40,507 nucleotides of DNA from a virus. The number at the start of each line of letters is the position of its first letter. Within the stretch, counting starts at the first letter, position 1. Shown here piece after piece: positions 33,213-40,507 of this stretch. The stretch spans positions 1 to 40,507 of the IMG/VR virus record IMGVR_UViG_3300044712_000022. One strand, written 5' to 3'. Below the pieces are notes generated by a model. It was not told the DNA's origin and did not search any database. It saw only the letters and a program-made list of their open reading frames with translations. A program made the position numbers and the translations under genes.

Positions 33213-33510
33213 GAAGTTTATACTACCAGAGATTGCTCGCAAGTATTTGCGTGAAGAAAGTGCAGTGCTCCCTACTGGTCAGACTGTTGAGCGTGGCGAC
33301 ATGTTTAAGGTAAAGGGTAAGAATAGTTTTGGCGTTGGTGAGTGGGGTCTAACCTTTAAGTTTGATCATCTTGTTACTAACCTTGAAAATGGTAAAATGT
33401 ATGTAGAGTGTTTTGAAATGTACCGTGGCAGAGCTGGGGTAATGAGAGCATTCCCACTTGACCGTGTCAAGCCTATGCCTAAAAAGAGGAGAAAAAAGAA
33501 TGTCGATTGA
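33199..33510 (+). CDS. Hypothetical basic protein
   Basis: A 103-residue protein. The ATG at 33199 has AGGAGA five bases upstream and is preferred over a TTG at 33196. The central region is beta-rich with many aromatic residues, and the C-terminus is strongly basic (PKKRRKK), suggesting contact with nucleic acid. It is wedged between the DUF3310 gene and the small terminase, overlapping both. No family is recognised. Confidence 0.65.
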   Translation: MARPKKFILPEIARKYLREESAVLPTGQTVERGDMFKVKGKNSFGVGEWGLTFKFDHLVTNLENGKMYVECFEMYRGRAGVMRAFPLDRVKPMPKKRRKKNVD

Positions 33511-34033
33511 AGATAAAACAATTGAACATCTTGACCAGATGAACAAAGTCGTTGCCCGATATCTTGAAGGCAGTGACGAGACAAAGATTTCTAAGCAGCT
33601 AAACCTTCCACGACAGAAGGTGGTTGCGTTTCTTAATGAGTGGCGTAGCATGGCATCTAACAATGCAGCTATTCGTGAACGTGCACGTGAGGCACTGGTT
33701 GCTGCAGACACACACTACTCCAAGCTTATTGGTCAGGCATATGAGGTTATTGACGAAGCCACTACTACTGCCAACCTTGCTGCTAAGAATGCTGCTATTA
33801 AATTAGTTTTAGATATTGAATCCCGTCGTATCGACATGCTTCAGAAAGCTGGGCTGCTTGAGAACAAGGAGCTAGCAGAAGAGATGATGGAAATTGAGAA
33901 CCGACAAGAAATTCTTGTAGGCATTCTTAAGGACATTGCATCTGAGCACCCAGAGGTTCGTGATAAGATTATGCGTCGTCTATCCAACGTAGCTAAGGAT
34001 GGCGAAGTTATTACGGTGGTAAGAGATGTTTGA
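33500..34033 (+). CDS. Probable small terminase subunit
   Basis: A 177-residue helical protein that overlaps the large terminase by eight bases. Residues 20-47 (YLEGSDETKISKQL, LPRQKVVAFLNEW) form an HTH, as expected for DNA recognition; the rest is a long helical region suited to ring assembly, ending with a charged segment. AGAGGAGA at 33485-33491 sits upstream of the ATG at 33500; an in-frame ATG at 33458 lies well inside the previous gene. It would select phage DNA and feed the large subunit. The call rests on domain order and position. Confidence 0.72.
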   Translation: MSIEDKTIEHLDQMNKVVARYLEGSDETKISKQLNLPRQKVVAFLNEWRSMASNNAAIRERAREALVAADTHYSKLIGQAYEVIDEATTTANLAAKNAAIKLVLDIESRRIDMLQKAGLLENKELAEEMMEIENRQEILVGILKDIASEHPEVRDKIMRRLSNVAKDGEVITVVRDV

Positions 34034-35810
34034 CGAGTTTTTAGAGGTACTAAAGGATAATCACTTTGCAGAGATTCCTGTAGACGCTAAAACATTTGTG
34101 GAGGGCGAAGATTATCTTGGTCAGCCACCACTCTCAGATGTACAGTATGACATCGTAGAGGCTATGAGTCAGATCTACAGGGAAGAAGACCTTATAGATC
34201 TCATGGGAGCAGTTGAAGGCAAGAAGTATTACAAGAAGTACACCAAGAATGAGGTTATCCTGCAACTTGGAAAGGGTAGTGGTAAGGACTTTACATCTAC
34301 TGTAGCTTGTGCCTATATTGTGTACAAGCTTTTATGTCTTAAAGATCCAGCACGATACTTTGGTAAGCCATCTGGCGATGCCATTGATATTATTAACGTT
34401 GCTATCAACGCACAGCAGGCCAAGAACGTTTTCTTCAAAGGTTTTAAAACTAAGATTGAAAAGTCTCCATGGTTTGCTGGTAAGTTCTATGCCAAGGCAG
34501 ACTCTATCGAGTTTGATAATTCTATTACTGTTTACTCTGGTCACTCAGAACGAGAATCGCACGAGGGTTTAAACTTGCTGCTTGCAGTACTTGACGAGAT
34601 CTCTGGTTTCGCTACAGAGGTTGGTACTGGTAATGATCAGGGTAAGACTGCTGATAACATCTACAAGGCCTTCCGTGCATCCGTAGACTCTCGTTTCCCA
34701 GACCTTGGAAAGGTAGCACTACTGTCCTTCCCTCGTTTCCCTGGCGACTTTATCTCACAACGTTATGACGATGTCATCCTAGAAAAAGAAGTCATGCATA
34801 AGACTCACAAGTTTATTATGAATGATGAACTGCCAGATGATATGGAAGGAAACTCATTCGAAATTGAGTGGGACGAAGACATCATTGTGTCTTACAAATA
34901 TCCAGGGGTATTTGCATTGAAGCGTCCTACATGGGTAGTTAATCCTACTCGTAAGATCGATGACTTTAAGCTAGCATTCTATACAGACCTAGGTGATGCT
35001 ATGCAGCGTTTTGCCTGTGTACCCACATACCAGTCTGATGCATTCTTTAAGCAGGTAGAAAAGGTTCGTGCCTGTATGACAGAGCGTAACCCACTAGACT
35101 CGTTTAGAAGGTTTGAAGAATCATTCCAGCCAGACCCAGACAAGATCTATTTTGTGCATGCCGACCTCGCACAAAAGCATGACAAGTGTGCGGTAGCAAT
35201 TGCACACGTAGACAAGTGGGTCAATATTCAAGTTATTAAAGATTACCAGCAGGTTGCACCAGTTGTTGTAGTAGATGCTGTAGCATGGTGGGAACCAAAG
35301 ATTGAGGGTCCAGTTAATCTGTCAGAAGTCAAGCAGTGGATTCAAAACCTGCGTAGGCTTGGCTTTAACATCGGCATGGTTAGCTTTGACCGTTGGCAGT
35401 CTTTTGATATTCAGAATGAGTTGAAGCAAGTTGGTATGCGTACTGAAACTGTCTCTGTTGCTAAGAAGCACTATGAGGATATGGCTATGCTTGTTTATGA
35501 AGAGCGACTAGCTATGCCTGCTGTTGAGCTGCTGTATGAAGAGTTAACAGAGCTTAAGATTACCAACAACGGCAAGAAGGTTGATCACCCTCGTAAGCTC
35601 TCTAAAGACCTTGCGGATGCTGTGTGTGGTGCAATCTATGGTGCCATCTCTCACACTCCTAAAGATCTTAATCCTGTTATTGAGATACACGACTTCTCAG
35701 ACAGGAAGAAGGCCAAGGTTGCCAACATACCCGATGACGTGATACAATTTAAACCTAGACAAATTCCAGATGACGTAAAAGAGTATCTGGGACGATTCGA
35801 TTTAATTTAG
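34026..35810 (+). CDS. Large terminase subunit
   Basis: A 594-residue packaging motor. ATPase: Walker A-like LGKGSGKDF at residues 81-89, in which Asp follows the Lys where Ser or Thr is usual, and Walker B with the acidic pair in LLLAVLDEIS near 190. Nuclease (RNase H-like): Asp in VHADLAQKHDKCAVAIAHVD near 378, SFDRWQS near 456, and DLADAVCGAIYG near 535. It cuts concatemers and pumps DNA through the portal. It lies far from the capsid genes in this window. The promoter for the nrd genes is embedded in its 3' end. Confidence 0.93.
   Translation: MFDEFLEVLKDNHFAEIPVDAKTFVEGEDYLGQPPLSDVQYDIVEAMSQIYREEDLIDLMGAVEGKKYYKKYTKNEVILQLGKGSGKDFTSTVACAYIVYKLLCLKDPARYFGKPSGDAIDIINVAINAQQAKNVFFKGFKTKIEKSPWFAGKFYAKADSIEFDNSITVYSGHSERESHEGLNLLLAVLDEISGFATEVGTGNDQGKTADNIYKAFRASVDSRFPDLGKVALLSFPRFPGDFISQRYDDVILEKEVMHKTHKFIMNDELPDDMEGNSFEIEWDEDIIVSYKYPGVFALKRPTWVVNPTRKIDDFKLAFYTDLGDAMQRFACVPTYQSDAFFKQVEKVRACMTERNPLDSFRRFEESFQPDPDKIYFVHADLAQKHDKCAVAIAHVDKWVNIQVIKDYQQVAPVVVVDAVAWWEPKIEGPVNLSEVKQWIQNLRRLGFNIGMVSFDRWQSFDIQNELKQVGMRTETVSVAKKHYEDMAMLVYEERLAMPAVELLYEELTELKITNNGKKVDHPRKLSKDLADAVCGAIYGAISHTPKDLNPVIEIHDFSDRKKAKVANIPDDVIQFKPRQIPDDVKEYLGRFDLI
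35719..35748 (+). promoter_or_regulatory. Promoter for the nrdI-nrdE-nrdF group
   Basis: TTGCCA (35719-35724), an 18-base spacer and the extended -10 TGATACAAT (hexamer 35743-35748), each hexamer one mismatch from consensus, inside the end of the large terminase gene. Predicted start near 35755, leaving a leader of about 70 bases with an 8-bp stem at 35764-35771/35785-35792. Confidence 0.5.
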
Positions 35811-35824
35811 AACGGGTGATATCA

Positions 35825-36209
35825 TTGTCAGTAGACATTGTTTATTATTCAAACCGTTCGGGTAATACTAGACGATTTGTCGAAAAACTGGGGTATGAGA
35901 AGGTAGTAGACCTATCTTCAAACCTCGATTTAGTAGTACATAAACCCTATGTACTATTTGTTCCAACCTATGGTGGTGGGCATGGGGAGTATTCCATACC
36001 CAGACCTGTCGCAAACTTCCTCAACGATAAGATGAACAGAGGTCTGCTGGTTGGAGTTGTAGGATTTGGGAACACCAATTTTGGTGACCATTATTGCAAA
36101 GCAGCTTACCTGATTGCTGAGAAAACAGGTGTGCCGATATTGGCAAAGATAGAGCTTCTGGGAACTCCAGAAGACGTACAACTCGTACAGGAAAGGTTGA
36201 GGAAATTAA

Positions 36210-36223
<14 letters not shown>
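35825..36223 (+). CDS. nrdI: NrdI flavodoxin-like protein
   Basis: About 132 residues. It has the FMN-binding segments of Nrd[14 protein letters not shown] near residues 5-17, [11 protein letters not shown] near 44-54 and [12 protein letters not shown] near 78-89. NrdI reduces oxygen to form the manganese-tyrosyl radical in NrdF. The start is uncertain: GGGTGAT at 35814-35820 matches the 16S 3' end and fits the TTG at 35825; a GTG at 35816 lies inside that site and is less likely. It overlaps nrdE by 14 bases. Confidence 0.9.
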
Positions 36224-39290
<3,067 letters not shown>

Positions 39291-39291
<1 letters not shown>

Positions 39292-39452
39292 TGGAGTTTC
39301 ACGAATGGATACAGTTAGGTATCGATAACAAATGGATTAGTGAACCATTCTGCTATACGCATGATGGTGATCCATACATGACTGCTGAGGAAGAGCAGGA
39401 ATGGGAAGATGGTGGCGATCCTTGCTGCCCAGTATTTAAAATTTTACAATAG
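39291..39452 (+). CDS. Small acidic Cys-containing protein
   Basis: A 53-residue protein starting in the stop codon of nrdF. It has SEPFCYTHDGDPYMT near residues 17-31, an acidic EEEQEWEDG stretch, and DPCCP near 43-47. Small proteins of this pattern (Cys, THD, acidic helix, DPC) are frequent in actinobacterial phages, with no function known to me. The Cys/His set could bind zinc. Tight coupling to nrdF suggests co-expression, but a link to nucleotide reduction is unproven. Confidence 0.7.
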
Positions 39453-39461
39453 GGAGAGATT

Positions 39462-40178
39462 GTGAAACTTAGCTTTACACCAGCATCTAAGCTTGCTGAA
39501 TTAGTTGTTCCTAAGCCAGTCAAGGCATCGGAATTTATTCCAGAATGGTTTAAAAATATCCCCACACATGAGGATGGCTATAATGGAAACAGAATGTCTA
39601 GAATGGTACAGGATGGCACTAGTCTAACTGTGCGTGGATGTAATCCGTTTCTAGACACTATGACTAGTGGTTACATGTTTCAGTTAGCAGCAGATGTAGA
39701 GTTTAACTGGGAAGATGGACAGTTTGTTCCTAGCTGGTTAGTAGACTACAAGCTGCTAGAAGGTCAGGCTGAATACCAAACCAGGGGAATACCACAGATA
39801 GATGACCGTATACAATATGTATATAAGTTTTCATCTGGATGGAAGATCAACACTCCAAAGGGGTATAGTACATTGTTTACTCACCCTTTAAACAGGAATG
39901 AGCTGCCATTTAAAACGTTTGCTGGTATTGTTGAGACTGATCGATACAATGTGCAAACAGACTTCCCGTTCTTGGTTATACCACCAGCCGATGGTAGCTC
40001 CCTACTGATTAAAAAGGGTACACCAATCTGTCAGGCCATTCCATTCAAGAGAGACGACTGGACAAGCGAAGTGCTTCCATTTAGTCACGAAGAAGAGTTT
40101 ACAAATAGATTCAACCTACGCTCAATGCTTGACCGTTCTTACCGTAAACAATTCTGGGTACGAAAGAATTATCAGTAA
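39462..40178 (+). CDS. Conserved-type phage protein (possibly DUF6065)
   Basis: A 238-residue protein with GTG start; AGGGAGA lies four bases upstream. The pattern FIPEWFKNIP near residues 25-34, NPFLDTMTSGYMFQL near 61-75, INTPKGYSTLFTHPLNR near 128-144 and KGTPICQAIPFKRD near 187-200 resembles a phage family that I associate with DUF6065; its function is not known to me. It is probably a beta-rich (cupin- or barrel-like) fold. It follows the nrd genes and is the last protein gene before the tRNAs. Confidence 0.65.
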   Translation: MKLSFTPASKLAELVVPKPVKASEFIPEWFKNIPTHEDGYNGNRMSRMVQDGTSLTVRGCNPFLDTMTSGYMFQLAADVEFNWEDGQFVPSWLVDYKLLEGQAEYQTRGIPQIDDRIQYVYKFSSGWKINTPKGYSTLFTHPLNRNELPFKTFAGIVETDRYNVQTDFPFLVIPPADGSSLLIKKGTPICQAIPFKRDDWTSEVLPFSHEEEFTNRFNLRSMLDRSYRKQFWVRKNYQ

Positions 40179-40181
40179 GGC

Positions 40182-40211
40182 TTGACAAACCAGTTCTGCT
40201 GTGTATATAAT
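40182..40211 (+). promoter_or_regulatory. Consensus promoter for the tRNA genes
   Basis: TTGACA (40182-40187), an 18-base spacer and TATAAT (40206-40211): a perfect match in both hexamers. It starts three bases after the last protein gene and 18 bases before tRNA-Asn. A second TATAAT at 40306-40311, without a clear -35, lies a similar distance before tRNA-Gly. Confidence 0.85.
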
Positions 40212-40229
40212 AGATATACAACAGAACAT

Positions 40230-40301
40230 TGCTCCATAGCTCAATGGCAGAGCAGAGAGCTGTTAACTCTAAGGTTCCTGGTTCGAGTCCAGGTGGGGCA
40301 G
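40230..40301 (+). tRNA. tRNA-Asn (anticodon GTT)
   Basis: A cloverleaf can be drawn: acceptor 40230-40236 pairs with 40294-40300 (one G-U), the D arm has GCTC/GAGC, the anticodon loop holds GTT at 40262-40264, and a perfect five-pair T arm has loop TTCGAGT. The outermost anticodon-stem pair is mismatched. The CCA end is not encoded. It reads Asn codons AAC and AAT, frequent in the structural genes. Confidence 0.92.
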
Positions 40302-40331
40302 CAAATATAATTACATAGCGTTTAGTAATAT

Positions 40332-40402
40332 GCGAATGTTGCATAATGGTAGTGCCTCAGTCTTCCAAACTGACGGTGAGAGTTCGATTCTCTCCATTCG
40401 CT
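40332..40402 (+). tRNA. tRNA-Gly (anticodon TCC)
   Basis: A full cloverleaf: perfect seven-pair acceptor (40332-40338 with 40395-40401), a short D stem, a perfect five-pair anticodon stem with anticodon TCC at 40364-40366, and a perfect T stem GAGAG/CTCTC with loop TTCGATT. The CCA end is not encoded. It reads GGA (and possibly other Gly) codons, used often in this phage. Confidence 0.92.
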
Positions 40403-40407
40403 CGTGA

Positions 40408-40487
40408 CCCATAAGTCTGAACAACTTGTGGGAATACTGATGCAACCGAAACTATCGTTGCTGCTTACATTCGGATAACTGTTCAGA
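40408..40487 (+). other. Foldable stretch after the tRNAs, possible structured RNA
   Basis: No gene is seen between the tRNA-Gly and the window end. A 9-bp hairpin lies at 40408-40416/40424-40432. Its loop CTGAAC (40417-40422) is complementary to GTTCAG at 40481-40486, allowing a pseudoknot or an alternative fold, and CCGAA (40446-40450) can pair with TTCGG (40470-40474) in between. It would be co-transcribed with the tRNAs. The window ends before the full element can be judged. Confidence 0.3.
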
Positions 40488-40507
40488 GTGACTCCACTAA
40501 GTAGGTA

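Overview
This window is one continuous piece of a large tailed-phage genome, moderately AT-rich, with every supported gene on the plus strand. A very long tape measure protein and a full tail gene set point to a long, non-contractile (siphovirus) tail. Several traits suggest an actinobacterial host, but the host is inferred: class Ib ribonucleotide reductase (nrdH, nrdI, nrdE, nrdF), a DnaE-type polymerase with an apparently intact PHP domain, a Cpl-7-like wall-binding motif in the tape measure, and many leaderless genes. A freshwater or soil actinobacterium of lower GC would fit. No integrase, repressor or lysis gene is visible.

Layout. 1-21021: virion genes. These are the end of the major capsid protein, a run of head-tail connector and neck proteins, the tail tube, two related tail assembly chaperones, the tape measure, and minor tail and fibre proteins. 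21030-25197: a helix-turn-helix protein whose 3' end carries a strong promoter, then a small-gene, DnaB helicase, primase and ssDNA-binding protein block. 25258-33510: DnaE polymerase, MazG-like pyrophosphohydrolase, NrdH, a RecA/UvsX-like recombinase, then many small overlapping genes including a PD-(D/E)XK resolvase-like protein, a Cas4-like nuclease, zinc-ribbon proteins, a RuvC-like resolvase and a 42-residue HTH protein. 33500-35810: small and large terminase. 35825-39291: nrdI, nrdE, nrdF. The end holds two small or unknown proteins, tRNA-Asn, tRNA-Gly and an unexplained foldable stretch. Genes are packed by start/stop overlaps, so translational coupling is likely throughout. The only sizeable gene-free stretch is 40403-40507 at the window edge.

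Two systems stand out. First, the tail chaperones are not made by the usual programmed frameshift. The phage has a continuous long gene (G plus T domains) and, just downstream, a separate paralogue of the G domain alone. Each has its own promoter, and the short one has the strong ribosome binding site and highly-expressed-type codons. Second, at least six genes start exactly where transcription should start: a sigma-70-type -10 box, six (once seven) bases, then ATG. This indicates a repeated leaderless-gene design, which moves several start codons and reveals one short gene. In nrdF it appears to create two alternative starts on two kinds of transcript.

All calls are from reading the sequence. 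No database search was possible, so family names rest on recognised motifs and gene order.
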